Part shown: positions 40,442 to 49,276 of the stretch, in pieces
Layout of the letters: each line of letters begins with the position of its first letter
Numbering within the stretch: position 1 is the stretch's first letter
Assembly (NCBI GenBank): GCA_902798755.1
Contig: CADBYC010000011.1
Location: 1 to 55,400 of the forward strand
Reading direction: 5' to 3'
Length of the DNA stretch: 55,400 nt
Source: an uncultured Ruminococcus sp.
GTDB taxonomy: Bacteria > Bacillota > Clostridia > Oscillospirales > Acutalibacteraceae
The notes under the pieces: generated by a model
Databases searched by the model: none
What the model was told of the DNA's origin: nothing
What the model saw: the letters and a program-made list of their open reading frames with translations, nothing else
Position numbers and translations under genes: made by a program

Positions 40442-43400
40442 ATGAGTGAAAAAATGGTACCGCTGAGCATACACGAACTGCTCAGCCGCATGACAAAAGA
40501 ATACAGCAGAAATCAGATTGCCTTCACGATACATGAGGGCTTCAAGATCTCGCGCTACAATGACTGGCGCAAGACCTATGCGGGCAGCTTAGGCGAAGAA
40601 GCGACCGCCAATCTTACGGGCGAGGAAAAGTACCTGCCCATCTTCGGCGAGAAGCTGGAGGTCCCGCTCGGTCCCGCCGCGGGACCGCACACGCAGATGG
40701 CGCAGAATATCATCTCGGCGTATATCGGCGGCGCGCGCTTCTTTGAGCTGAAGACCGTTCAGGTGATGGACGGCGAGGAGCTGGCGAAATGTATCGCCCG
40801 TCCGTGTATCAAGGCGGACGACGAGGGCTACAACTGCGAGTGGTCCACGGAGCTGACCGTCGAGCAGGCGTATGAGGAATACGTCAAGGCGTGGTGCGTG
40901 TGCAAGGTCATTTCTGTCGCCTTCGGTCTGGGCGATCCCGACGGCTTTGTGTTCAATATGAGCGTCGGCTACGACCTCGAAGGCATCAAGTCCGAGAAGA
41001 TCGACCGCTTCATCGAGGGTCTAAAGGACGCCTCCGACCGTCCGATCTTTACCGAAACAAAGAACGCGTTAAAGGAATTCTATCCCGAATATACCGAGCT
41101 GATCGACGGTATCTCGCCGCGTATCTGCCGCAGTGTGACGCTGTCGACGCTGCACGGCTGTCCGCCCGACGAGATCGAGCGGATCGCAAGCTATCTCATC
41201 AAGGAAAAAGAGCTGAACACCTTTGTCAAATGCAACCCGACGATCTTAGGCTATGAGACCGCGCGCGCGCTGCTGGACAAGACGGGCTTTGACTACGTTG
41301 CCTTTGACGATCATCACTTCAAAGAGGATCTGCAGTGGGGCGACGCGGTGGAGATGTTCCGCCGTTTGCAGGCGCTTGCGCAGTGCAAGGGGCTGGAGTT
41401 CGGCGTGAAGCTCTCCAATACCTTCCCCGTAGACGTCAAAAACGGCGAGCTGCCCGCTGACGAAATGTATATGAGCGGACGCGCGCTGTTCCATTTGACG
41501 ATCGAGATGGCGCGCCGCTTCTCGGAGGAATTCGACGGCAAGCTGAGGATCTCCTTCTCGGGCGGCGTATCGCAGTACGTGGTGCGTTACCTGTTTGAAG
41601 CGGGTATCTGGCCGATCACGGTGGCGACTACGCTCCTAAAGCCCGGCGGCTATTCGCGCTTGGCAAGTCTGGCGTATACTCTGCGGATCTGCGACTATCA
41701 GCCGTTCACAAAGACCGATACGCAGAAGATCGCGACGCTCGCGGAGCGCTGTCTGACCCATCAGTATTATCAAAAGCCGATCAAGCCTCAACCGTCTAAA
41801 AAGAACGATGAGCCGGTGCCGCTGTTCGACTGCTATACCGCGCCGTGTCAGGGCGGCTGTCCGATCCATCAGGATATCCCCGAGTATGTGCGGCTCGTCG
41901 AGCAGGAAAAGCACAAGGAGGCGCTGGAGGTCATCTTACAGAAGAACCCCCTGCCCTTTACGACGGGGCTTATCTGCTCTCACCGCTGTATGACCAAGTG
42001 CACCAGAGCGCATAACTATCTGCCCATCGACATCAGGGGGATCAAATTCATCGCCACCTGCGAGGGCTATGATGAAGTGTTTGAAAATATCAAGAAGCCC
42101 GCTCCCACAGGCAAAAAGGTCGCCGTCATCGGCGCGGGCGCGGCGGGTCTCTCCGCGGCGTATTTCCTTGCCCGCGCGGGGATACAGGCGGACGTGTTTG
42201 AAAAATCGGATAAGGCGGGCGGTATCGTGACCAACGTCATTCCCGACTTCCGTATCTCTCCTTATTTTGTCAAATGGGATATCGCCCTGATCAAGCGCAT
42301 GGGCGCTGATATCCGCTTGAAAACGCCAGCTCCGTCCTTTGCGCAGCTCAAGGCGGACGGCTACAGCGCCGTGGTCTGCGGCGTGGGCGCGTACAAGGCG
42401 CGCGACCCGAAAGTCAAGGGCAACGTGATGAACGTGATAGACTTTTTGAAGGCGTACAAGAACGGCAGCCTCGACACCTTCGGGATCAAGCATATCGCCG
42501 TGATCGGCGGCGGCAATACCGCCATGGACGCCGCCCGTGCCGCGAAGCGTATGGAAGGGATCGAGAGCGTGAGCATCGTCTACCGCCGCACGAAGAAGTA
42601 TATGCCCGCGGACGAGGAAGAGCTCAGAGAAGCGCTCAAGGACGGCGTTCGGTTCGTCGAGCTGGCGGCTCCCGTGGAGCAGAGGGACGGCAAGCTGACG
42701 TGCACCGTGATGAAGCTCGGTGAGCCTGACGAGAGCGGCAGACGCTCGCCCGTCGCGACGGACGAAACGACGGAGCTCCCTGCCGATCTGGTGATCGCCG
42801 CGATCGGCGAACAGGTCGATAACACGCTGTTTGCTCAGAACGGCATAGCCCCAGATGAAAAGGGCAGAGTACCGTTTTTGAGCGAGATCGACGGCATGAA
42901 GGTGTATAATATCGGCGACAGCCTGCGCGGTCCGTCGACTGTGGTCGAATGTATCGCGGACGCGCAGAAGGCCGCGGACGATATTATCGGCGAGCCGTTT
43001 GAGATCACGATCCCCGACGACGCGTATCCGTCGCTCTTTGAGGCGATCGAGAGCAAGCGCGTGATCGATCCCGTTGTGCTCACGCCGATCTATTCCAGAT
43101 GTATGAGCTGTAACACGGTCTGCGAGAACTGCGTCAGCGTATGCCCGAACCGCGCGAACGCGGTGGTTGAAATGCCCGACGGCAGGAGAGAGATCCTGCA
43201 TATCGACCGCCTGTGCAACGAGTGCGGCAACTGCAGGAGCTTCTGTCCCTATGCTTCGGCTCCGTACCTCGACAAATTCACCTTCTTTGAAGATGAAGAG
43301 AGCTTTGATATCAGCAGTCAGAAGGGCTTTTTGATCCTCGACGATCACACGGTCCGCGTGAGATTGGACGAAGTCAAGGACATTGACCTTGACAAGCCCA

Positions 43401-43468
43401 ACGATCTGCCTAAGGATGTAGAAGTACTGATCCTGACCGTGATGAAAGACGTTGATCTTTACAGATAA
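40442..43468 (+). CDS. ygfK: YgfK-like multidomain iron-sulfur flavoprotein
   Basis: 1008 residues, close to E. coli YgfK. The N-terminal half (about 50-440) is dihydroorotate/dihydropyrimidine dehydrogenase-like, with LGPAAGPHTQMAQN, LHGCPPDEIE, KCNPTILGY and SFSGGVS. A GltD-type Fe-S linker follows (CQGGCPIHQDIPEYV, CSHRCMTKCTR). Next come FAD and NAD(P) folds (IGAGAAGLSAAYFL near 562; IGGGNTAMDAARAA near 685). Two 4Fe-4S motifs lie near 885-930 (CMSCNTVCENCVSVCP; CNECGNCRSFCP). It has been called a selenate reductase subunit, but the operon context points to reduction of a purine or oxopurine ring. It lies 43 bp after ssnA. Confidence 0.92.
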   Translation: MSEKMVPLSIHELLSRMTKEYSRNQIAFTIHEGFKISRYNDWRKTYAGSLGEEATANLTGEEKYLPIFGEKLEVPLGPAAGPHTQMAQNIISAYIGGARFFELKTVQVMDGEELAKCIARPCIKADDEGYNCEWSTELTVEQAYEEYVKAWCVCKVISVAFGLGDPDGFVFNMSVGYDLEGIKSEKIDRFIEGLKDASDRPIFTETKNALKEFYPEYTELIDGISPRICRSVTLSTLHGCPPDEIERIASYLIKEKELNTFVKCNPTILGYETARALLDKTGFDYVAFDDHHFKEDLQWGDAVEMFRRLQALAQCKGLEFGVKLSNTFPVDVKNGELPADEMYMSGRALFHLTIEMARRFSEEFDGKLRISFSGGVSQYVVRYLFEAGIWPITVATTLLKPGGYSRLASLAYTLRICDYQPFTKTDTQKIATLAERCLTHQYYQKPIKPQPSKKNDEPVPLFDCYTAPCQGGCPIHQDIPEYVRLVEQEKHKEALEVILQKNPLPFTTGLICSHRCMTKCTRAHNYLPIDIRGIKFIATCEGYDEVFENIKKPAPTGKKVAVIGAGAAGLSAAYFLARAGIQADVFEKSDKAGGIVTNVIPDFRISPYFVKWDIALIKRMGADIRLKTPAPSFAQLKADGYSAVVCGVGAYKARDPKVKGNVMNVIDFLKAYKNGSLDTFGIKHIAVIGGGNTAMDAARAAKRMEGIESVSIVYRRTKKYMPADEEELREALKDGVRFVELAAPVEQRDGKLTCTVMKLGEPDESGRRSPVATDETTELPADLVIAAIGEQVDNTLFAQNGIAPDEKGRVPFLSEIDGMKVYNIGDSLRGPSTVVECIADAQKAADDIIGEPFEITIPDDAYPSLFEAIESKRVIDPVVLTPIYSRCMSCNTVCENCVSVCPNRANAVVEMPDGRREILHIDRLCNECGNCRSFCPYASAPYLDKFTFFEDEESFDISSQKGFLILDDHTVRVRLDEVKDIDLDKPNDLPKDVEVLILTVMKDVDLYR

Positions 43469-43539
43469 AGATATTGAAAGATAAAAACCGTGTAGGGTGC
43501 GCCGATGATGAAGCGCCCTACATTCAGGAAAGTGGTAAT

Positions 43540-44910
43540 ATGAATAAGATAGTGTTAAAAGGCGGCTCCGTCGTATCGACCCGCGGAGTCAAAAAAGCCG
43601 ACGTGCTCATTGCAGGGGAGAAGATCGTAGCGGTCGGAAAGCACCTTTCCGCTGACGCGCAGGTCGTTGATATCAGCGGCAAGCTAATCTTCCCCGGCTT
43701 TATCGACGCGCATACGCATTTCGATCTTGAGGTGAGCGACACCGTGACCGCCGATGATTTTGAATCGGGATCGCAGAGCGCGGTCGCGGGCGGCGTGACG
43801 ACGGTGGTGGATTTCGCGACCCAGAACAAGGGCGAAACGCTGACGGACGCGCTGAACAACTGGCACATGAAAGCGTTCGGCAAGTCGAGCTGTGACTATG
43901 CCTTCCATATGGCGATCTCCGACTGGCGCGAGGATATCAAAAATGAACTCCCCGCCATGTTTGAGCAGGGAGTCACCTCGTTTAAGGTCTATATGATCTA
44001 TGACGCGATGGAGTTGAACGACCGCGAAATCTATGAGCTGATGAAGGAGCTGAAGCGGTATGGCGGCATCGTCGGCTGTCACTGTGAGAATTCGGGTATT
44101 ATCGGGAAATTAAGAGAAGAAGCGCTCGAGAACGGCGACACCGCGCCGAAATACCACCCGCTGACCCGTCCCGATTTCACGGAGGCGGAGGCGGTCAATC
44201 GCTTTCTCAGTATCGCCGAAGCCGCTGACGCGCCGTGTATCGTGGTACACCTGAGCACCCGCGGCGGGTATGAAGAGGTGTTGCGCGCGAGAGATAAGGG
44301 CGTGTTGGTATACGCCGAAACCTGTCCGCAGTATCTGCTGCTCGACGACAGGGTGTATGAGGAGTCCTTCGACGTCGCTTCCAAATATATCTGCTCGCCT
44401 CCGCTGAGAAAGCCGGAGGATAAAAAGGCGCTGTGGGACGCGCTGAAGACCAACAATGCCGACACCGTCAGTACCGATCACTGCTCCTTTACGCTCGAGC
44501 AGAAGCGGGCGGGGGAGGACGACTTCACCAAGATCCCCAACGGTATGCCCGGCGTAGAGACACGAGCGATCCTGATGTATACCTACGGCGTGAAGAAGCA
44601 CCGTATTTCCCTGCAGCAGATGTGCGCTTATCTGAGCGAGAATCCCGCCCGCCTGTACGGAATGTATCCGAAGAAAGGCGTGATCAAGGCAAGCTCGGAC
44701 GCGGATCTGGTCGTCTTTGACCCCAAGGGACACGACATGATCACGGCGGAGCGCTGTCACAGCAAATGCGGCTATACGCCCTTTGAGGGAGTCAAGACCG
44801 TCGGCAGCGTCAGGCAGGTCTATCTGCGCGGTAACCTTGTGTACAATGAGGGAGAGATCGTGCTGAAAAACAAGGGAAAATATGTCATGCGCGATCACTA
44901 TGATCTGTAG
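43540..44910 (+). CDS. hyuA: Hydantoinase/dihydropyrimidinase (YgeZ/HyuA type)
   Basis: 456 residues from ATG 43540, with an AGGAAAGTGG-like site upstream. Cyclic amidohydrolase motifs are GFIDAHTHFDLEV (metal HxH), carboxylated-Lys region VTSFKVYM, CHCEN, VVHLSTRGG and STDHCSFTL. It opens a hydantoin or dihydropyrimidine-type ring by amide hydrolysis. With ssnA and ygfK it completes a three-gene purine-breakdown operon. The usual partners ygeW, ygeX, ygeY and xdh genes are not in this window. Confidence 0.9.
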   Translation: MNKIVLKGGSVVSTRGVKKADVLIAGEKIVAVGKHLSADAQVVDISGKLIFPGFIDAHTHFDLEVSDTVTADDFESGSQSAVAGGVTTVVDFATQNKGETLTDALNNWHMKAFGKSSCDYAFHMAISDWREDIKNELPAMFEQGVTSFKVYMIYDAMELNDREIYELMKELKRYGGIVGCHCENSGIIGKLREEALENGDTAPKYHPLTRPDFTEAEAVNRFLSIAEAADAPCIVVHLSTRGGYEEVLRARDKGVLVYAETCPQYLLLDDRVYEESFDVASKYICSPPLRKPEDKKALWDALKTNNADTVSTDHCSFTLEQKRAGEDDFTKIPNGMPGVETRAILMYTYGVKKHRISLQQMCAYLSENPARLYGMYPKKGVIKASSDADLVVFDPKGHDMITAERCHSKCGYTPFEGVKTVGSVRQVYLRGNLVYNEGEIVLKNKGKYVMRDHYDL

Positions 44911-44917
44911 GTGAGGG

Positions 44918-44956
44918 GTCAAACGAATGACAGTATGGTCATTAGTGGCGTTTGAC
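44918..44956 (+). promoter_or_regulatory. Imperfect hairpin after hyuA
   Basis: GTCAAACGAATGAC pairs with GTCATT..CGTTTGAC around an AGTATG loop with a 5-nt bulge. It precedes the terminator by 20 bp and may stabilise the 3' end. Confidence 0.5.
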
Positions 44957-44974
44957 AGTTGAAAAAGCATAAAG

Positions 44975-45002
44975 AAAAGCCCGACTCTGCGTCGGGCTTT
45001 TT
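44975..45002 (+). terminator. Bidirectional terminator
   Basis: AAAAGCCCGAC (44975-44985), TCTGC, GTCGGGCTTTT. It serves hyuA and the convergent lipoprotein gene. Confidence 0.92.
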
Positions 45003-45012
45003 GTGCGGGATT

Positions 45013-45381
45013 TTACTGTTTCTGGCAGTAGTAGCTGGCGTCGAAGGTCTCGAGATCGAGAACCTTTTCGGTGACGGAGTAGGTGAACATGGTTTCTTTC
45101 TCCCACTTGTTCAGCTTGATCTTGATTTTGCCGACGCCCTCTTCGGGGATCATATAGATACCGTCGCTGTCAAAGCCGTCGTCGCCGACCAGCTTGCAGG
45201 TGCCGTCGCTGTTGAAGGTCCAGGTCCAGTTGCCGTCCTTATCGTCGGTCTGCTTCCATGTGCCTACGATATTATTGTCAGGATGATTCTCTTCTTTCTT
45301 TGCGCCGCCGCATGCGACCATCAGAGAGGCGAGTACGGCGACCATCATAACTACGGCGATGACTCTTGTAAATGTCTTCAT
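45013..45381 (-). CDS. Small lipoprotein with DUF5640/lipocalin-like domain
   Basis: 122 residues. A lipoprotein signal ends MVAC-GG (Cys24). The mature domain begins NIVGTWKQTDDKDGNW and continues with FNSDGTCKLVGDDGF, the GTW..F...G pattern of DUF5640-like small barrels, as in the membrane protein at 4792. AGGAGG precedes the ATG. An extended -10 (TGTTATAAT read on the minus strand, 45413-45418) lies upstream. Its function is unknown; it may bind a small ligand at the cell surface. Monocistronic. Confidence 0.7.
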   Translation of the reverse strand: MKTFTRVIAVVMMVAVLASLMVACGGAKKEENHPDNNIVGTWKQTDDKDGNWTWTFNSDGTCKLVGDDGFDSDGIYMIPEEGVGKIKIKLNKWEKETMFTYSVTEKVLDLETFDASYYCQKQ

Positions 45382-45503
45382 TTTTATCCTCCTAAATTTC
45401 AGATGAGGCTATTATAACACATTGATCTGAAAATTTCCATAGTTTTCATAAGTTTTAACAGATTGTTTATTTTAGCGGCTTTGAATGCTGATAAAACTAT
45501 GGG

Positions 45504-45536
45504 CAAAACAAAAGGCGGGGAGCGGTGCTCCTCGCC
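45504..45536 (-). terminator. Terminator of the histone-like gene
   Basis: GGCGGGGAGC (45514-45523) pairs with GCTCCTCGCC (45527-45536). On the minus strand it is followed by TTTTGTTTTG. Confidence 0.85.
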
Positions 45537-45557
45537 GATGTTATTCGTACTGTTAAA

Positions 45558-45947
45558 TTAGTCAGCTACGAAGAATACGTCCATGCCGGTGGTCTCGCCG
45601 TCAGCTACGATGTAAGCCTTGCTCTCTTCGGGCTTGACATAAACGGTGTAAGCCTTCTTACCCTTGACGACCTTCTTGACGTTCTTCTCGATATCATTGA
45701 CGGAAACGGTAGCGCCGCCGAACTGGATGTAGAGATCGAACTTGGGCTCGGTCTTCTTAGCAGCGGGCTTCTTAGCGGCTGTGGTCTTAGCGGCAGCAGC
45801 CTTGGTCTCGGTCTTCTTAGCAGCGGTAGCAGCGGTCTTGGTCTCTGCCTTCTTAGCGGCAGCCTTGGTCTCTGCCTTAGCGGTGGTGGTCTTCTTAGCA
45901 GCTGTCTTAGTCTCAGCCTTAGCGGTAGTTGCTTTCTTAGTTGCCAT
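45558..45947 (-). CDS. Histone H1-like Lys/Ala-rich tail plus DUF6465 domain protein
   Basis: 129 residues. Residues 1-67 are almost entirely Lys, Ala, Thr and Glu in AKKTETKAAA-like units, as in H1-type bacterial nucleoid proteins. The C-terminal 60 residues are a compact domain (FDLYIQFGGATVSVNDIE..., YVKPEESKAYIVADG) recognised as DUF6465-like. The tail could bind DNA or RNA; the domain has no known role. Its own consensus promoter and strong terminator suggest abundant expression. AAGGA lies upstream of the ATG. The tail's repetitive DNA could vary in length. Confidence 0.78.
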   Translation of the reverse strand: MATKKATTAKAETKTAAKKTTTAKAETKAAAKKAETKTAATAAKKTETKAAAAKTTAAKKPAAKKTEPKFDLYIQFGGATVSVNDIEKNVKKVVKGKKAYTVYVKPEESKAYIVADGETTGMDVFFVAD

Positions 45948-46019
45948 GATAAAATCCTTCTTTCATTTTGTAAAGATATGTATTTAAGCAGTTTATTTGT
46001 TTGCTTGCTTACAACTCGT

Positions 46020-46048
46020 ATTATATATTCGTAATATTCGCTTGTCAA
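46020..46048 (-). promoter_or_regulatory. Consensus promoter of the histone-like gene
   Basis: Minus strand: TTGACA (46043-46048), 17 bp, TATAAT (46020-46025). Both hexamers are perfect apart from none to one mismatch. The 230 bp between this and the divergent promoter at 46280 is AT-rich, with a GTGAAAC / GTTTCAC inverted pair and no ORF. Confidence 0.88.
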
Positions 46049-46279
46049 ATGATAACGAAAAATTTGTTTGTTTACACAAATGCAGTGAAACACTTCGACG
46101 GTTTGTAGGTATTGTTGACGGAAAATTTTTGCACAAAAACCGAATTTGGCAGTTTTTTGCTCTGCGTTTTTCACAAATTACATGATTCATTTTGTGCAGT
46201 TTCACAGGGTAATATTCAGTACTTTGTCATTTTGCCTATTTTTTTATTTATAAAGTTATATCTTTTCACTATATGCCTG

Positions 46280-46308
46280 TTGCAATTTATCGGCTGAGCT
46301 GATATAAT
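46280..46308 (+). promoter_or_regulatory. Promoter of the AEC transporter-WYL regulator pair
   Basis: TTGCAA (46280-46285), 17 bp, TATAAT (46303-46308); AAAGGGG lies before the ATG. Confidence 0.82.
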
Positions 46309-46362
46309 GACTGAGTACAACAATCGGGACTCAAACGATTCCGGTGTCAAAGGGGTGAGGGT

Positions 46363-47298
46363 ATGCTTTCTTCATTTACGGACGTCGGCACGCAGGTGCT
46401 GGTGCTGTTTATCCTGATCGGCGTGGGCGCGCTGCTGACAAAGGTCGGGCTGATCACGGACAAGGGCTCGCGCACGATGACGGACGTCGTACTGTATGCC
46501 GTGACGCCCTGCGTGATCGTCAACGCCTTTCAGCGGGAGTATCAGCCAGAGATGCTCACAGGCCTTTTGATCGCTTTACTGGCGGCGTTTTTATCACTGG
46601 GCTTTTCGGTGATACTCGCGGAGATACTCTATCGCAAAAAGGATATTTCGCGCGGCGTGGTGCTGAAATTCGCGGTGGTGTTTTCCAACTGCGGCTTCAT
46701 GGCGTTGCCGCTGCAGAAGGCAATCCTCGGTGAGGACGGCGTGTTTTACGGCGCGGCGTTCGTCGCGATGTTCAACATCTTCATGTGGACGTACGGATTG
46801 ATCGCCATGAGCGGCAAGACGGAGCTGAAAGCCGCTCTCAAGGCAGTGGTCAACCCCGGTATCATCGGGACGGTCATCGGCGTTGTTTTCTTCGTCCTTT
46901 CCGTCAAGCTCCCGACGGTCATTTTATCGCCTGTGAGTATGCTCGCTTCGCTGAATACGCCCGTACCGATGCTGGTGATCGGCTATCATCTGATGCACTC
47001 CGATCTGCGAAAGGTGCTAAAGGATAAGGACGCGTATATCGCGATGGCGCTGAGGCTGATCGTTCTGCCGCTTGCTGTGATGGGCGTGATGCTCATGATG
47101 AAGATCGACATGACGATCACGACGGCGACGGTGATCGCGGTCAGCTCGCCTGTCGCGGCGTTTACTACGATGATGGCGACAAAGTACGGACGGGATACAG
47201 AGCTTTCGGCGGGGATCGTCTCCGCTTCGGCGCTGTTCTCGCTGTTGACGATGCCGCTGGTCGTAGGGCTGACGCAATATCTGGTCAGTATAAAATAA
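46363..47298 (+). CDS. AEC-family (auxin efflux carrier-type) transporter
   Basis: 311 residues with about ten membrane helices in two five-helix halves: IGVGALLTKVGLIT near the start, FSNCGFMALPLQKA in helix 4, and the second-half repeat ending in SSPVAAFTTMMATKYG. Bacterial AEC proteins move organic acids such as malate or malonate, or amino acids; the substrate cannot be read. It is followed 46 bp later by a WYL-domain regulator that may control it. Confidence 0.9.
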   Translation: MLSSFTDVGTQVLVLFILIGVGALLTKVGLITDKGSRTMTDVVLYAVTPCVIVNAFQREYQPEMLTGLLIALLAAFLSLGFSVILAEILYRKKDISRGVVLKFAVVFSNCGFMALPLQKAILGEDGVFYGAAFVAMFNIFMWTYGLIAMSGKTELKAALKAVVNPGIIGTVIGVVFFVLSVKLPTVILSPVSMLASLNTPVPMLVIGYHLMHSDLRKVLKDKDAYIAMALRLIVLPLAVMGVMLMMKIDMTITTATVIAVSSPVAAFTTMMATKYGRDTELSAGIVSASALFSLLTMPLVVGLTQYLVSIK

Positions 47299-47344
47299 GA
47301 AAATCACAAGGACATGATCCTTTGAATATGGAAAGGAAGCCGCT

Positions 47345-48349
47345 ATGCCGAAGAATCCGAAACAGAAACAAAAGCTGCTGTATATCATGAAATTATTTAT
47401 GGAAAAGACCGACGACGATTACGGTGTGACCGTCGCGGATATCATCGAGTATCTTGACTCCTACGGAATCGTCGCCGAGCGCAAGAGCATCTATAACGAT
47501 ATCGAGTGCCTGCGCGATTTCGGTATGGATATCGTCAAGACCAAGGTCGGCAAGATCTCGCTGTTCAGTCTGGTATCGCGTGAATTCACCCTCGAGGAGA
47601 TCAAGCTGTTGATCGACGCGGTGCAAAGCTCTAAGTTCATCACCCTGAAAAAGAGCCGCGACCTGATCCGTAAGATCGAGACCCTTACCTCTGAGAATCA
47701 GGCGAAGGAGCTGCACCGACAGGTCATCGTCGCCAACCGCGTCAAGAACAGCAACGAGGATATCTATCGCAATATCGACAGCATCAACCGCGCCATCAAT
47801 AATAAGCGCAAGATCAGCTTCTACTATACCCAATGGGCAGTTTCCCGCACGGGAGCGAAGAAGGTCGTCAGGGTGCGCCGCCACGACGGCAAGCGTTATT
47901 TGCTCACGCCCAAGGCGCTGACATGGGACGACGAGAACTACTACCTGATCGCCTATGATAAGGAAGCGGAGAAGCTCAAGCACTTCCGCGTGGACAAGAT
48001 GGAGAATATCGCCGTTGAAGAGACCCGCGCCGACAGCACCAAGGCGGTGGATAAATTTGACCTTGCCGTGTATACCAAGCAGGTGTTCGGCATGTACGGC
48101 GGCGAGACCGTCAGTGTGAAGCTGCGCTTTGACGACAGCCTGATCGGCGTGGTGGTCGACCGCTTTTCTGACAGGGTATTTATCCAACCGCACGGCGACG
48201 GCACCTTTACGATGAGCGCGGAGGTGATGCTCTCACCGCAGTTCTTCGGCTGGCTGTTCTCCTTCGGGGATAAGGTGCAGATCACCTCGCCAAAGTCGGC
48301 AAAGCAGGAATTCAACGCCTATCTCGACAGTGTAAAGGCGCAGTATTAA
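47345..48349 (+). CDS. WYL-domain transcriptional regulator
   Basis: 334 residues. An N-terminal winged helix-turn-helix (about 8-70, VTVADIIEYLDSYG then RKSIYNDIECLRDFGMDI) precedes a helical linker. The WYL domain is at about 150-230 (KISFYYTQW, LTPKALTWDDENYYLIAYD) and a WCX extension is at the end. WYL proteins sense nucleic-acid or nucleotide ligands and often regulate defence or DNA-damage genes, but many Clostridia carry generic ones. AAAGGA lies upstream of the ATG. Confidence 0.92.
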   Translation: MPKNPKQKQKLLYIMKLFMEKTDDDYGVTVADIIEYLDSYGIVAERKSIYNDIECLRDFGMDIVKTKVGKISLFSLVSREFTLEEIKLLIDAVQSSKFITLKKSRDLIRKIETLTSENQAKELHRQVIVANRVKNSNEDIYRNIDSINRAINNKRKISFYYTQWAVSRTGAKKVVRVRRHDGKRYLLTPKALTWDDENYYLIAYDKEAEKLKHFRVDKMENIAVEETRADSTKAVDKFDLAVYTKQVFGMYGGETVSVKLRFDDSLIGVVVDRFSDRVFIQPHGDGTFTMSAEVMLSPQFFGWLFSFGDKVQITSPKSAKQEFNAYLDSVKAQY

Positions 48350-48690
48350 TAATAGATATAATTCTAATATAGAATAATCAACATACCGCGGAGCTCCCTT
48401 TCTTAAAGTCCCGTTTATGGGCAAATGGTTCTGTTATCATAGAATCACGGAGACCCTGAATTGACAAAGTGAAGTTACGATTTTGGGGTGATTTCGCTTT
48501 GTGGTCATTGCACTCTCCGAAAACGGGTGTGAAAGGTGTGTTGATTTTTTCAAAATTATGTTTATTTTTCAGGGAATTTGTGTTATTATGTATTAGTTAG
48601 CATATCGGCACAATTTCGAATATCCGACGTCAGAACGCCGAAGATAAGAGAAACACCCTTTGATTCGGCAAATCGAGTAAGAGGAGAGCT
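48350..48690 (+). other. Intergenic region with hairpin and weak promoter
   Basis: 341 bp without ORF. GAGCTCCCTTTCTT near 48391 resembles, in reverse, an end of the repeat at 13947 and may be a remnant. ACAAAGTGAA / TTCGCTTTGT forms a 10-bp stem (48464-48473 / 48493-48502). TATTAT (48584-48589) with a poor -35 (TTTATT, 48561-48566) may start maf transcription. Confidence 0.4.
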
Positions 48691-49263
48691 ATGAGCAGGA
48701 TCATTTTAGCGTCACAATCACCGCGCAGACAGGAACTGATCGCGCATATCACCCCGGAGTTCACGGTCATCGTATCAGACGCCGAGGAGAGCTTGCCCGA
48801 GGGCTTGCCGCCCGAGGATGTACCCGCGTACTTAGCGGGGATCAAAGCAGAAACTGTCGCCGCCGATCACCCCGATGATATCGTGATCGGAGCGGACACG
48901 GTGGTGATCCTTGACGGCTGTATCTTAGGCAAGCCGCGGGATAAGGACGACGCGGTGAGAATGCTGAGCGCTCTCTCGGGCAAGGCGCATACCGTAGTGA
49001 CAGGCTGCGCCGTGTATCAGGGCAGCAGAAGGATAACGTTCTCTGAGCGGACGCGCGTTGAGTTTTATCCTCTCAGCGACAGGGAAATTTTGGAGTATAT
49101 CGCGACGGGCGAACCGTTTGACAAAGCGGGCGCCTATGGGATCCAAGGGCGAGGCTGCGTTCTCGTCAAGCGGATCGAGGGCGATTTCTTCAATGTTATG
49201 GGGCTTCCCGTCGCTCGACTCAAACGCGAGCTGGAACGCTTCGGGGCGTTATCTGCCGAGTAA
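48691..49263 (+). CDS. maf: Maf-family nucleotide pyrophosphatase
   Basis: 190 residues, family length. N-terminal LASQSPRRQELI, the catalytic DTVVILDG region with GKPRDKDDAVRML, TVVTGCAV and the GEPFDKAGAYGIQGRG motif are all present. Maf proteins hydrolyse non-canonical nucleoside triphosphates (dTTP/UTP or m7GTP types) and affect septation in Bacillus. It lies 13 bp before the lipid-kinase gene. Confidence 0.95.
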   Translation: MSRIILASQSPRRQELIAHITPEFTVIVSDAEESLPEGLPPEDVPAYLAGIKAETVAADHPDDIVIGADTVVILDGCILGKPRDKDDAVRMLSALSGKAHTVVTGCAVYQGSRRITFSERTRVEFYPLSDREILEYIATGEPFDKAGAYGIQGRGCVLVKRIEGDFFNVMGLPVARLKRELERFGALSAE

Positions 49264-49276
49264 AAGGAGATACGAT

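Noticed and set aside
41936-43348. 470-codon minus-strand frame opposite ygfK
   Set aside because: No recognisable domain and fully within a conserved 1008-residue plus-strand protein.
46049-46279. Small RNA in the divergent gap before the AEC transporter
   Set aside because: Only a weak GTGAAAC/GTTTCAC inverted pair; no terminator or dedicated promoter pair frames a transcript.
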